From assembly GCA_015061055.1 (NCBI GenBank), contig SUXH01000010.1:1-64000 (forward strand): a stretch of DNA of 64,000 nt. Direction: 5' to 3'. The position numbers were made by a program, and so were the translations under genes. The stretch comes from Bacteroidales bacterium. Lineage in GTDB: Bacteria; Bacteroidota; Bacteroidia; Bacteroidales; Muribaculaceae. The notes below the pieces were generated by a model. It had not been told where the DNA came from. It did no database searches and saw only the letters and a program-made list of their open reading frames with translations. The stretch's first letter is position 1. Each line of letters opens with the position of its first letter. Below, in pieces: positions 1 to 9,810 of this stretch.

Positions 1-21
1 TAATCATTAAAATTTAACATT

Positions 22-1290
22 ATGAAGAAATTTTTACTATCAATGATTTCTATGTTTGCAATTGTTTTTATTGCAAATGCTGGTAAAACTTTAACAGAAG
101 ATTTTACAACCAATACAAACAATTGGTTGCCAACATCTCAAGTTACAACAGAAGCAACTTACACATCTCCAACAACAGGGTTGACTTGGAAGATGACACA
201 AATTAAATCAAATAGTGGTTATTTGATGGTATATGGAAAAAATGCAACCCCTAAGGGTTGTATTGAATTTCCGGCATTAGATTTTAATGTAGGTTCTATA
301 ACAGTAAAAACAGGTAAAAGTGCATCAACAAATGTTCAAGTCGCATTATATGCAGGAGAAACATTAATTGAAACAAAAAAATTAAATGTAACCAATTCTG
401 ACTTTACATATACTGTGCCAGTTGCAAATCAAACTGCAGGAACAATTTTTAGCTTGAAGGTTGCAAATAATTATAATGCACAATTCCAAAATATTGTTAT
501 TACTGAGGCAAGTGCAAATCCTACTGTATCATTTAAAGAAACAGCTGATTTGACATTCGGTATCGGTTTGAATGGTAGTCATACTCAAACTATAGAGGTT
601 TTGAGTAGCAATTTAACAGAGGATATTGCTATTACTCTTTCTGGTGATAATGCTTCAAAGTTCACACTTTCAACAGCTACACTTAGTGTTGATGGAGGTA
701 GTGTTGATGTAACATACAATGGTGGTGAAACAGTTGGTTCAGCATCTGCTATTCTTACTATATCTTCTGGTTCAGCAACTGCTAAAAGAAATCTTATTGC
801 TTATACAGCATCTCATGCCGGAACGAAGGAAGACCCTCTTACTGTGACAGATGTTGTTAATCTAAATAATGCCAATCAAACAACTGAAATGTGGGTTAAA
901 GGTGTTATTGCCAATGGCTGTGCTTCAAATGATGGTATTACAGAAGATATTACATATACTAATATTGTCTTAACAGAAGAAGGAGAAGAATCAATAGTAC
1001 CAGTACAATTACAAGGAGATATTCGTTCGGCTTTAAATATTCAAGATAATCCCGATAATATCGGAGCTACAGTGAAAGTTTGCGGATTATTGCAAGCCTA
1101 TTACTCTCGTCCTGGAGTTAAATCAGTAACTGATTATGATATTGATGAAACAACTACAGGTGTTGAAGAAATTGTTATTGAAAATGCGCCTGTGGAATAT
1201 TATAACTTGCAAGGTGTGAAGGTGGCTCGTCCTGAAAATGGTATCTTCATCAAGAAGCAAGGCAGCAAGACTACTAAGGTTGTGCTATAA
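22..1290 (+). CDS. Secreted protein with DUF6359-like domain and Bacteroidales C-terminal tail
   Basis: The protein has 422 residues and starts with a clear signal peptide (about residues 1-20, ending IANA). The middle is Ser/Thr-rich and beta-rich. Residues about 265-370 (from GTKEDPLTVTDVVN, with MWVKGVIANGC) resemble the OB-fold-like DUF6359 domain of Bacteroidales surface proteins. The last 35 residues match the pattern YYNLQGVKV..P..GIFIKK, common at the end of secreted Prevotella and Bacteroides proteins and related to type IX sorting tails. PorZ-like genes nearby are consistent with such export. Ligand and role are unknown. A strong terminator hairpin follows. Confidence 0.7.
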   Translation: MKKFLLSMISMFAIVFIANAGKTLTEDFTTNTNNWLPTSQVTTEATYTSPTTGLTWKMTQIKSNSGYLMVYGKNATPKGCIEFPALDFNVGSITVKTGKSASTNVQVALYAGETLIETKKLNVTNSDFTYTVPVANQTAGTIFSLKVANNYNAQFQNIVITEASANPTVSFKETADLTFGIGLNGSHTQTIEVLSSNLTEDIAITLSGDNASKFTLSTATLSVDGGSVDVTYNGGETVGSASAILTISSGSATAKRNLIAYTASHAGTKEDPLTVTDVVNLNNANQTTEMWVKGVIANGCASNDGITEDITYTNIVLTEEGEESIVPVQLQGDIRSALNIQDNPDNIGATVKVCGLLQAYYSRPGVKSVTDYDIDETTTGVEEIVIENAPVEYYNLQGVKVARPENGIFIKKQGSKTTKVVL

Positions 1291-1316
1291 TACACTGCCT
1301 TCGGGCTTGATAATAC

Positions 1317-1363
1317 AAAATGAGAGACTGTGTCAACGTGCGTTGACATAGTCTCTTTCATTT
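1317..1363 (+). terminator. Long hairpin after the secreted-protein gene
   Basis: GAGACT.TGTCAAC and GTTGACA.AGTCTC (1324-1355) form a near-perfect 14-pair stem. The flanks AAAATGA and TCATTTT add pairs. It lies just after the stop codon at 1290 and probably acts in both directions. Confidence 0.75.
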
Positions 1364-1524
1364 TCGTAAGAGTGGGGTTCAACCCTCCATTACGTTCTCT
1401 CTTTTTCCGGGAGCTTCAGCGCCCGGTTACCATAGATGATGCCATAATTCAGATTTACACTGTTCTATTTCCCCTAATTACTATTAATTAACTTACCAAT
1501 CGTATTTATCCGCTGAGCCAAAAA

Positions 1525-1553
1525 AAATCGAAAGTCATTACGACCTTCGATTT
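1525..1553 (-). terminator. Terminator of the amidase gene
   Basis: AAATCGAA at 1525-1532 pairs with TTCGATTT at 1546-1553. Read on the minus strand, the stem is followed by a T run (complement of the A run at 1521-1527), 20 bases after the amidase stop codon. Confidence 0.8.
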
Positions 1554-1574
1554 CTTATTATATTCTGCAAGCTG

Positions 1575-2927
1575 TTACTTGGCTTGGTTAATTTCCCAGA
1601 AAAGGTTTTTACCTTTCACACCTGTGAGGTCGATAACTTGCGACACCTGTCCTTTTGTCTTGGCTTCAAGTGCAAATTCTTTCAAAGTATCTTTTCCGTT
1701 GGTGATGGTTATCACTCCATTTTCGATATCTTTGAGCAATTCGAAATCCAATCGATATTTATAACCTTCGAGATGGTTTGTTTTCAATGAAACAGCATTA
1801 CGATTGAACATACCCGTAGCCAATTTAGGTTCAATGTAATCGGGGTTGTAGAGCATTTGCACGAAATCGCACATCTTAGCCGCTTCCACTTTCACTGATT
1901 TTCTTTCGGTTTCATAGCCATCGGCTTCCATCTTCACTGTGTACTTTCCGGGCTTCACATTCCAGAACACAAACACGCCGTTGTAGTTGTCGTCGGTGAT
2001 GTAGGAGTCCACAATATTACCGTCGTTATCAATCAAGGTGATTGTTGCACCATTTATCGGGGTGTACATATCGTGCGACCCTTTTATCCAATTGTGATAG
2101 CGCAGATGGTCCATAATGCGACGACTATCTTTCACTGCACCCGACACCACACCTGTAGCGGGTTGATCGGCGCCAAAATAATCGCAATAGAAACGATACA
2201 TATTCCACGCACTTAGTTTCACATAGTCGACATTGAGCAATCGATGTGTTTCGGGACGATAATCGTGGAAAGTGCCTTCAACCAAGAATCCGGGAACATC
2301 GAGATGACGCAACACGCCGAGCGAATACCCAAGGAATGGTTTGTCTTCGGAAACTATGATTCGAGGCGACCACACAGTGATATCGTTATCCATAAGGTAA
2401 GAAATCGACATTGTAGCTTGGTGTCGACCGAAAGCCATATTTACCTCGTTTTTACCTAATCCACTTGCATCGTGGTTGTAAAGGTTCAAGAAGTAGTTTA
2501 CTCTTGCCCTTTCACCTGCAGCATTGGAGTGAACCGATATAAAGGCATCAGCGCCAAAGGCATTGGCTTCCTCACCTATCACACGCAAAGGCTTGTCGTC
2601 CTCTTCACGATTCAGCACACGCGAGATAGCCACAGTGGCACCTGCATTCTCGAGCAATCTTTTCAGTTCAAGACTCTTTATGAGATTGGCGCGCGATTCC
2701 CAAAAGCCATTGGTGTCGAGTGGTTCGAAATTGATGGTTGGCACATTTCGGTCGTTGCCCTTTACGAGATACACCGAACCATCGGCATTATACACAGTGT
2801 CGGCTCCACCATTGTGAAAACCACCATGACCCGGATTGATGTAAATTTTTATCCCTGACAAATCTTTTGCAACAGAAATGTTCCCAAATACAAGAGCAAA
2901 GATTATTATAGCTACAAGTTTTTTCAT
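1575..2927 (-). CDS. N-acetylmuramoyl-L-alanine amidase with carboxypeptidase-regulatory-like domain
   Basis: This is an exported peptidoglycan amidase of the Amidase_3 family that cuts the bond between MurNAc and the stem peptide. Residues 1-20 are a signal peptide. The zinc-site residues are visible: H34 in NPGHGG, E77 in FWESRAN and H133 in ISVHSNA, with catalytic E217 in FLVEGTFHD. Residues about 285-365 form a beta-sandwich of the carboxypeptidase-regulatory type (INGATITLID..., PGKYTVKMEADGY), probably for wall or surface binding. The gene is alone, with its own promoter and terminator. A functional link with the NamZ-like muramidase at 28.2 kb is plausible but inferred. Confidence 0.88.
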   Translation of the reverse strand: MKKLVAIIIFALVFGNISVAKDLSGIKIYINPGHGGFHNGGADTVYNADGSVYLVKGNDRNVPTINFEPLDTNGFWESRANLIKSLELKRLLENAGATVAISRVLNREEDDKPLRVIGEEANAFGADAFISVHSNAAGERARVNYFLNLYNHDASGLGKNEVNMAFGRHQATMSISYLMDNDITVWSPRIIVSEDKPFLGYSLGVLRHLDVPGFLVEGTFHDYRPETHRLLNVDYVKLSAWNMYRFYCDYFGADQPATGVVSGAVKDSRRIMDHLRYHNWIKGSHDMYTPINGATITLIDNDGNIVDSYITDDNYNGVFVFWNVKPGKYTVKMEADGYETERKSVKVEAAKMCDFVQMLYNPDYIEPKLATGMFNRNAVSLKTNHLEGYKYRLDFELLKDIENGVITITNGKDTLKEFALEAKTKGQVSQVIDLTGVKGKNLFWEINQAK

Positions 2928-2957
2928 ATCTATGAGTTTTAGAATTATTCTTTAGCG

Positions 2958-2965
2958 CAAATTTA
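2958..2965 (-). promoter_or_regulatory. Bacteroidetes -7 box for the amidase gene
   Basis: The minus strand reads TAAATTTG, an exact TAnnTTTG box, 31 bases before the amidase start codon. Confidence 0.6.
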
Positions 2966-3045
2966 ATGAGAATTATGATATTTTACAGCAAAAACTTATT
3001 GCTATCTTTCTTGAATTACAAGAAATTTAATTCTAAAGAATCGTT

Positions 3046-3978
3046 ATGAAAAAAGAAATGACATTTAAAGAACTTTCTGTCCTGTGGATAGAAGAAAAAA
3101 GACAGTTTGTGAAACGTTCCACTATCTCTACTTACTCTGTTACTTTGGAGAAACATATCAATCCTCATTTTGGAGATTACACAACGGTGATAACCGAAGA
3201 AGACATACAAACCTTTGTCCTCGATAAGATTTCGGCAGGGCTGAAACTCAAGAGTGTTAAAGACATCTTGGTTGTCATCAAAATGGTGTATCGGTATGGA
3301 GTTAAATGCGGAGTAATGGAAAATATAATGTGGGATATAAAGTTTCCCACATCGCAAAATCAACGCCAACAGATAGAAGTTCTCAGTATAACCAACGAAA
3401 AACGTCTTATCGGCTATCTAAACAACAATTTTTCATTTCGCAACCTCGGCATACTGTTATGTCTTCACACAGGAATGCGCATTGGAGAGATTTGCGCCCT
3501 TACGTGGAATGATATCGACATCGAACAAGGCTTAATCCACGTGAGAAAAACGCTTGAACGCATATATACAACCGACAACCATAAAAGACGTACAGAGATT
3601 GTAATATCGAATGCAAAAACGGTGTGTTCGGTGAGAGAAATCCCCATTTCCTCCAATCTGCTGAAGATACTTAAACCACTAAAGAAAATAGTAGCCGGCA
3701 CATTCTATGTTCTTTCCAACGACGATAAACCATTAGAACCACGTACCTACCGCAACTATTACAAATCGGTCCTTACAAAACTCGATATACCTATGCTTAA
3801 ATTCCATGGACTGCGACACTCCTTTGCTACGCGGTGCATTGAGAATAATTGCGATTACAAGACTGTGAGTGTGCTTTTGGGTCACTCCACCATCAACACA
3901 ACTCTCAACTTATACGTCCACCCCGACAATAATCAGAAAAAACGTTGTATCGAGAAAATGCTTAAAGCGATAAAATGA
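3046..3978 (+). CDS. Tyrosine recombinase (integrase family)
   Basis: This 310-residue site-specific recombinase has an N-terminal SAM-like core-binding domain (about 1-100) and a C-terminal catalytic domain. All catalytic residues are present: R145 (TGMRIGE), K191, H254 and R257 (HGLRHSFATR), H280 (LLGHS) and nucleophile Y290. It is therefore probably active. It stands alone between an amidase gene and a convergent PorZ-like gene, with no excisionase, mobilisation or cargo genes beside it. A 13-pair hairpin that looks like a tRNA acceptor/T-arm lies 8 bases after its stop codon. It may be a relic of a lost element, or a recombinase acting on distant sites. Confidence 0.9.
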   Translation: MKKEMTFKELSVLWIEEKRQFVKRSTISTYSVTLEKHINPHFGDYTTVITEEDIQTFVLDKISAGLKLKSVKDILVVIKMVYRYGVKCGVMENIMWDIKFPTSQNQRQQIEVLSITNEKRLIGYLNNNFSFRNLGILLCLHTGMRIGEICALTWNDIDIEQGLIHVRKTLERIYTTDNHKRRTEIVISNAKTVCSVREIPISSNLLKILKPLKKIVAGTFYVLSNDDKPLEPRTYRNYYKSVLTKLDIPMLKFHGLRHSFATRCIENNCDYKTVSVLLGHSTINTTLNLYVHPDNNQKKRCIEKMLKAIK

Positions 3979-3985
3979 TAAGTGT

Positions 3986-4022
3986 GTAGGTGTGTGAGGG
4001 TTCAAATCTCACACACCTACCA
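3986..4022 (+). other. tRNA-minihelix-like hairpin next to the integrase (possible attachment site)
   Basis: Bases 3986-3998 and 4008-4020 form a perfect 13-pair stem around the loop GGTTCAAAT. The 3' side reads like a tRNA end: T-loop-like TTCAAAT, a 5-base stem CTCAC, a 7-base acceptor strand ACACCTA and CCA. The 5' side supplies the matching TAGGTGT. The D and anticodon arms are absent. There is no T run after it, so a plain terminator is less convincing. It could be a tRNA-derived att site, or a bidirectional terminator between convergent genes. Confidence 0.5.
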
Positions 4023-4046
4023 ATATGTTGCATACCTCAGTATGAT

Positions 4047-6410
4047 TTAACGTATTATGAGAATCTTGCTTACCGCACCCGATGGTGATTCGTTTTCGTT
4101 CTGAGATGCCATGATGAAATACACACCGCTTTTAACCGGTTCGCCTTGATAGTTGCAACCGTCCCAAGTAGCCATACCTCCGACAGAATGTACCGAACGC
4201 ACCACATTACCTGCCGAATCGGTAATCTTCACAAGGGAATTTTCCATAAGTCCGCGAATGGTGATGTCGCCTGTGTATTCGGGACGAACAGGATTGGGAT
4301 AGGCGTAAATGTTGTATTCGGGTGCCGGCGGTTCGCTATCGCTCGAATATTCCATTAGCCCCTTATCGGTACCAATATACACCTTATTGTTTGACGGATT
4401 GCAACACACAGATAGCACTTTGTTGCTCAACATAGGACTATTGTCGGTGGTGAATTGTTGCAAAATCTCACTACCATCATCGCTCACAAGCAATACGCCC
4501 GACGATGAAGTACCTATCCACTTGCGATTACTTCCGTCGACGGCAATACAAGTGACATCAGTGTTATCAAGCAGATAATCGGCAAGGTTGGTCCCGTCGT
4601 TACGAGGTACTTTAAGGTGATTTATAGTAAATTCTCCCGACTTGAAAGCATTGTTAGGATAGAATTCCACTACACCGTTGTTGGTGCCCATCCACACTTT
4701 ACCATTCTTGTCCTCGGCAAAGCAATTTATATAATGCCAAGTGTATTCCTTGCCATCCTGGTCGGTGAGCGATGAAAAGACCTTAGACTGTATGCTTGTG
4801 GAAGCCGGATTACTATCGTCATAAAATATTGTGAGCGGGTCGCCATAGTTACCTATGCCATGTAGTTTGACATCGCGCGAAGTGATGAAAAGATGACTAC
4901 GGAAATCGCCTGTCACTCCTTCTACTTGTGGAGTGAGCCAATCATCTTTGCTTAAGTTTTCAAGATTCTTCTTTGCACGAGGAAGCACTGCAAATTGGTT
5001 GTTGGTATTACCCGATTGAAGAATCCATAGATTACCATTCTTGTCAAACTTTATCCCCGGAGTGGTACAAGTGTGGAAAGTAGCATCAATCTCTACTTTA
5101 TCGAGGGGACTATTAGTCCAATCGTACTTAGCCACCACTTCGCCATCAGTAAGCTTATACACCCCTTCAAACCACGTGCCAATGTAACAGGTAGATGGAT
5201 CTTCGGGATCGAAAACGATGTCGTAAGGTGCATTTATGCGATTGTTTTTCTGTCCATAAGGGTTGATAGTCGGAGCCGATTCAGGCATTTCGTTCTTCCA
5301 TGAAATGCCGTCGAAAGAAGACAGCGAACCAATACGTGCATAGTTGTTATAATAACGGTTTGAACCGCAATTCATCACATATAGTTTGCCTAAAGCTTCA
5401 TTGTAGGAGAGATAATAAGAAATATCTACAGTAGAAGCATTAGGACGGGCATAGTCCATAAGCACCGTTTCAGCTCCCGCATCACTCAACGACAGATGTC
5501 GCAATCCCATTGGACTTAGTTCCCACAATGAACTATCGGCTTCGTAAGAACTTATAAGCGACGATTTCATTGATTGAGGTAAGGTGATAGAAGCTGTTTT
5601 TTTTGCATTTTCATCAAGGATAACCAGTACCCCGTTGTTATCGACATATTGCAAACCTTGCTTTGTATATTGAAGATTATTAGCTCCGGTGGTGGAAAGA
5701 TTGTCCTTATACACCAAATCATTATCAGTAACTTGGAACAAATAGAGCCAACCGGTATTAGCAAGCACATGTGTATCTTGTACATTCAACAATTTACCTC
5801 CTTGCTTGAAAGATGTTTCCTTTAATTCGTTAATACTGTTATAGTGTTTGCCAATTTCTTCGATATAAGTTTTGTTTTTGGTAGATAAGATTAATTTTTC
5901 GCCCACCACACAAGCACTTCTAATAACAGTGTTGTAAATGCGAGATTCTTTTACCTCCATTTTTTCATCGTTAATACGCACATATCCAAAATCGGTGGCA
6001 ATATATGTACCTTTTGAAGAGAAAGCCACATCGTTAATAGTTTTTGAGCCTGCAATAGATGCATCATATATTTCGGGCATATTTATCACTTTTCCATCAT
6101 CAAATAGCATATCAATATTACTATTGGCATAAACTACTACAAGTTTCTTTTGTGCATAATCATAGTAAATATCGCTGATTTCAACATCGTTTAAATCGCC
6201 CGACTCGGAAATACTGATTGTTTCTTGATTATTCTTGTCATAGCAATACAACCATCCGTCAACAAGCGAATACACTTTATTACCGGTATCAATTACATTC
6301 TTTACTCCATTCCCAAACACCCCATACATGCTCCAATCACCAACCGCATTCTGAGCTTGCATAGTGAAAGAAAATACTAACAACAATAAATATATCGCTT
6401 TTTTTATCAT
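4047..6410 (-). CDS. PorZ-like type IX secretion beta-propeller protein
   Basis: The protein has 787 residues. A signal peptide (about 1-19, ending MQAQ) is followed by repeated beta-propeller blades (INDVAFSSKGTYIATDFGYV, KVWMGTNNGVVEFYP, RKWIGTSSSGVLLVSDDG). The C-terminal FlgD/CTD-like sandwich starts near YAYPNPVRPEYTGDITI. This is the layout of PorZ, a surface part of the type IX secretion machinery that in Porphyromonas gingivalis helps attach cargo to anionic lipopolysaccharide. A paralogue of 774 residues lies upstream at 7471-9795, so one may be the core PorZ and the other a specialised copy. The PorZ name is a family-level call. Confidence 0.75.
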   Translation of the reverse strand: MIKKAIYLLLLVFSFTMQAQNAVGDWSMYGVFGNGVKNVIDTGNKVYSLVDGWLYCYDKNNQETISISESGDLNDVEISDIYYDYAQKKLVVVYANSNIDMLFDDGKVINMPEIYDASIAGSKTINDVAFSSKGTYIATDFGYVRINDEKMEVKESRIYNTVIRSACVVGEKLILSTKNKTYIEEIGKHYNSINELKETSFKQGGKLLNVQDTHVLANTGWLYLFQVTDNDLVYKDNLSTTGANNLQYTKQGLQYVDNNGVLVILDENAKKTASITLPQSMKSSLISSYEADSSLWELSPMGLRHLSLSDAGAETVLMDYARPNASTVDISYYLSYNEALGKLYVMNCGSNRYYNNYARIGSLSSFDGISWKNEMPESAPTINPYGQKNNRINAPYDIVFDPEDPSTCYIGTWFEGVYKLTDGEVVAKYDWTNSPLDKVEIDATFHTCTTPGIKFDKNGNLWILQSGNTNNQFAVLPRAKKNLENLSKDDWLTPQVEGVTGDFRSHLFITSRDVKLHGIGNYGDPLTIFYDDSNPASTSIQSKVFSSLTDQDGKEYTWHYINCFAEDKNGKVWMGTNNGVVEFYPNNAFKSGEFTINHLKVPRNDGTNLADYLLDNTDVTCIAVDGSNRKWIGTSSSGVLLVSDDGSEILQQFTTDNSPMLSNKVLSVCCNPSNNKVYIGTDKGLMEYSSDSEPPAPEYNIYAYPNPVRPEYTGDITIRGLMENSLVKITDSAGNVVRSVHSVGGMATWDGCNYQGEPVKSGVYFIMASQNENESPSGAVSKILIIR

Positions 6411-6462
6411 ATTCTTATTTGATATAGGATTTATAATATAACGATAAATTTTGTTATATATT

Positions 6463-7470
6463 TTATTGCTTTATTCGCTTTATTATCAAAGAGAAATCAA
6501 GCAACCAAGGGAAATAACGATTTATCACATAGCTGATAGGGAAAAGTAATGCTAAACACAACACAGTGACAATAAAGGTCATAAAATATCCTTCAAACGG
6601 AACAAAACTTATTGCCAATTGTCCTACAACCAATGGAACACCTCCACCAAAGAAATAAAAAATTAATGTGTTTTTTCCTATATATTGCATCCAATTTATT
6701 TTAGGCAAAGCATGGCAAAGCTGAAGCATAAAAAAGATACCTAAAATATTACTCACTATTCCTAATGGTATATTATCGTATTTTACCGCCATAATGGCTT
6801 GAAAATATCCCAAACAATAATAATTATAAAGCATCAATCCAAGATATAAAACTGTGCCTATCACAAGATTTTTAGTGTTGATAAATCGACTAATAACGTG
6901 ATAGTATTTTCGAGCCAATCCACCTAAAACGAGAAAGAATAATGCTATCATTCCCGATTTATAATACCATGGGAATGGCTCCGGTTGCATTTTAGCTATG
7001 GCAAATGCCGAAAGCATTGTAACCCCACCGATAACAAGCATCAGCCATAAACGATTTTTAAACAAATACACCAAAAGCAATGCCAATAATTGAGCTACTA
7101 AAAGAGTAGAAACAAACCAAGCTGCAGTGCCTCCAAAAACATCTATAAAATAGGCTGCTATACTCACTTCATTACTATGTGCAAAAGCTTTAGGAATCCA
7201 TATAATCGTAGGGAATACTATCACCGGCCACAATAGTTTACATCCTAAGTTTTTTATCTTTTTTCGGAACTGGAAATTCTCCAAATCTTTAAAAAACAAG
7301 AATCCCGATATAAAAAAGAAAAAAGATAAATAAAAAGGTTTATAAACGAAATATAGAAAAGATATATGATTTTGATAATAAAAATTACAATGAGCGATAT
7401 ACACAAAAATCATACACAGCGCTCGCCCTGTGTTTATCCACCCTATATTTTTATTGTTCAAATCGATCAT
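6463..7470 (-). CDS. Acyltransferase family 3 membrane protein
   Basis: The 335 residues hold about ten hydrophobic segments. The N-terminal pattern INTGRALCMIFVYIAHCNF carries the His expected in motif I of Acyl_transf_3 (OafA-type) O-acyltransferases, which modify sugars of surface polysaccharides in the inner membrane. Its start codon directly abuts the stop codon of the PorZ-like gene at 7471, so the two are probably translationally coupled. Given that PorZ binds A-LPS in P. gingivalis, modification of a surface glycan is a reasonable guess for substrate class. Confidence 0.8.
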   Translation of the reverse strand: MIDLNNKNIGWINTGRALCMIFVYIAHCNFYYQNHISFLYFVYKPFYLSFFFFISGFLFFKDLENFQFRKKIKNLGCKLLWPVIVFPTIIWIPKAFAHSNEVSIAAYFIDVFGGTAAWFVSTLLVAQLLALLLVYLFKNRLWLMLVIGGVTMLSAFAIAKMQPEPFPWYYKSGMIALFFLVLGGLARKYYHVISRFINTKNLVIGTVLYLGLMLYNYYCLGYFQAIMAVKYDNIPLGIVSNILGIFFMLQLCHALPKINWMQYIGKNTLIFYFFGGGVPLVVGQLAISFVPFEGYFMTFIVTVLCLALLFPISYVINRYFPWLLDFSLIIKRIKQ

Positions 7471-9795
7471 TTACTTAATCACAGTAAAACTCATCAATTT
7501 ATCTTCAACAGTATCAGAATTGTGCAATTTGACAGATACTGTATAAATGCCTGTTTCGAGTGACTTATTTTCATCAGTAATACCATTCCAATATATCTTT
7601 GACTTTTTACATTGAATGGTTTTTACTATTTTATCTTCCGAATCTTTTATATATAAAGTACTATTCACAGGAACTTTATCGAACATTATTTTTCCTTTAT
7701 AATCGGGAGTTATATGGTTAGGTATCATATAAACATTGTCAATATTATTTCCATTATCAGGAATATATTCTAACAAACCTCCATTAAGTCCCACAAACAC
7801 TGATTGAGTGTTTGAATTCCAACACACAGCTTGAACAGTATTGTTGGGTAAACAAGCATTTGAGCTATTGAAATGTTTTAATACTTTTGTACAATCAGCA
7901 TTGAGAAGATATAATCCATCATCAAGAGTACCCACCCACTTGCGATTGTAATCATCGATGTCGATCGACATTGAAAATATATTGTCCAATATATCATAAT
8001 TCTTTGCATTTTTAGGACTTATAGCATATATTTTATCATTCGAAATATCTTCCTGATTTATACAAAATATCCCACAATTTGTAGTAAACCATATAAATCC
8101 ATTTAAATCTTCTTTGATGTCGATAACATTCGACCATCCTATCTTTTTGTTATCTTTGTCGTAGAAATATTCGTATACTTTGTGAAGATTTACATTAAAA
8201 TCATCATCATTATTGAATATATGGATTTTTCCATCCATATCGCCATCAAAAAGAATCTTATATCCATTTTTTGTAACAAAAAACTCAACCGACTTAGAGA
8301 AATTTCTTCCTAAATTAATATACTTCCAATCGCTCGCTGTTAATTCAGTTGTTGTTTTTGATAATTTATCTTTAGGAAGAATATTGATATAACCTTCGGT
8401 AGATTGTATTATCCACAAATTACCATCAGCGTCGAATTGAACACAAGGAGTGTGACAAAACCAATTGCTCAATGCGTGTAAAAGCGTACTATTAGTCCAA
8501 TCATACTTGGCTAGTATTTTATTATCTTTTATCTTATACACACCTTGATACCAAGTACCGGCATAATAGGTGTTTTCTTCATTAGGATCAAATTCAAGTT
8601 GTGAAGGATCTTGAAATTTATAACCTTGCAAATCAGCAGGGACTTCATTTTTCCAAGATTTACCATCATAAGAAGATATTTGACCATTTACACCATATTT
8701 TTGTACGGTATTATTGTTTCTTGGATTGCCATTGGTAACGTACAAACGATTGTTATTCTTATTGTAAGACATTGCAATAGCTCTGCTTACTTTGTTTAAT
8801 TTAGGTACTAATACTTCAGTAATATTTTTTACCGATAAATTTTTAGTATCAAGTGATATTTTGGTCAATCCAACATTATTTAATCGCCATATAGAGCCAT
8901 CTTTTTCGTAAGACGAAAGTAGAGTATTTGAAAGTTCGGCAGGCAATGAAATATCAGCTGTTTTATTTCCCGAAGTATCAAATATGTATAATTTATTTGT
9001 AACAGTAAAAGATGTACCACCTACAGCTATAAATCCTTCTTTCATAGGTTGAACATCAACAACTTTTGCCGACGACACAGCAGTTTTAGTCATAACCCCA
9101 TTATCGCCTACTGAAACATAATACAATAAATTACTATTTAAGAAAAAACTTTTTTCATCAATAGGTAATATTGTTCCTGTAACATTTAATGTAGAAGCAG
9201 TTGTGTTACTTAAAGATTTTATTTCAATATTATTACTTGCATAATATACATTGTTTTTGGCTGCAATAAACACTTTCTCACCTATCTCGGCTACTGATTT
9301 CACCTCTTCATTAAAAAAAGCCGATTTCTTAACTGTGAAATTTTTATCTTCAACAAAAATATAACCTATTTTTGAAGCTACATAAAAACCATTGTCTCCA
9401 AAAGTAACATCATTTATATCACGAGCTCCAATCGTTGTCAGATTTTTTATTTCGGCTATATTTTTTGTTATACCATTAGCAAGAAGAATATCTATATTAT
9501 AATCTTTATATGTTACAACAACATAGTCTTTTTGGGCATTGTAATATATATTGTTTACATAAAAACTCGACAATTTGTTTAGAACTGATAATTGCTCAAA
9601 TGTATCATTCTTTTTGTTATATGCATTCAAAGAATAATCAGTTACAAAATATACCTTATCTTTTGTATCTAAAACACGTGTTCTGTTTTCATTAAAAACA
9701 TTATGAATTTTCCACAATCCATTGTCTGCTTTTAAAGAAATATTCACTATTAAAACTAATAATATTAAAGTAATAAGTCTTATTCTATTTTTCAT
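7471..9795 (-). CDS. PorZ-like type IX secretion beta-propeller protein (second copy)
   Basis: The 774-residue protein has a signal peptide (residues 1-23) and the same blade pattern as the product of 4047-6410. Examples are DINDVTFGDNGFYVASKIGY, STYYAGTWYQGVYKIKDN-type repeats and NRKWVGTLDDGLYLLN. The C-terminal sandwich follows IPNHITPDYKGKIMFD. Lys, Asn and Ile content is higher than in the other copy, so the two are old paralogues and not a recent duplication. The acyltransferase gene starts immediately after its stop codon. Confidence 0.72.
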   Translation of the reverse strand: MKNRIRLITLILLVLIVNISLKADNGLWKIHNVFNENRTRVLDTKDKVYFVTDYSLNAYNKKNDTFEQLSVLNKLSSFYVNNIYYNAQKDYVVVTYKDYNIDILLANGITKNIAEIKNLTTIGARDINDVTFGDNGFYVASKIGYIFVEDKNFTVKKSAFFNEEVKSVAEIGEKVFIAAKNNVYYASNNIEIKSLSNTTASTLNVTGTILPIDEKSFFLNSNLLYYVSVGDNGVMTKTAVSSAKVVDVQPMKEGFIAVGGTSFTVTNKLYIFDTSGNKTADISLPAELSNTLLSSYEKDGSIWRLNNVGLTKISLDTKNLSVKNITEVLVPKLNKVSRAIAMSYNKNNNRLYVTNGNPRNNNTVQKYGVNGQISSYDGKSWKNEVPADLQGYKFQDPSQLEFDPNEENTYYAGTWYQGVYKIKDNKILAKYDWTNSTLLHALSNWFCHTPCVQFDADGNLWIIQSTEGYINILPKDKLSKTTTELTASDWKYINLGRNFSKSVEFFVTKNGYKILFDGDMDGKIHIFNNDDDFNVNLHKVYEYFYDKDNKKIGWSNVIDIKEDLNGFIWFTTNCGIFCINQEDISNDKIYAISPKNAKNYDILDNIFSMSIDIDDYNRKWVGTLDDGLYLLNADCTKVLKHFNSSNACLPNNTVQAVCWNSNTQSVFVGLNGGLLEYIPDNGNNIDNVYMIPNHITPDYKGKIMFDKVPVNSTLYIKDSEDKIVKTIQCKKSKIYWNGITDENKSLETGIYTVSVKLHNSDTVEDKLMSFTVIK

Positions 9796-9810
9796 ATATT
9801 AATATTTTTA

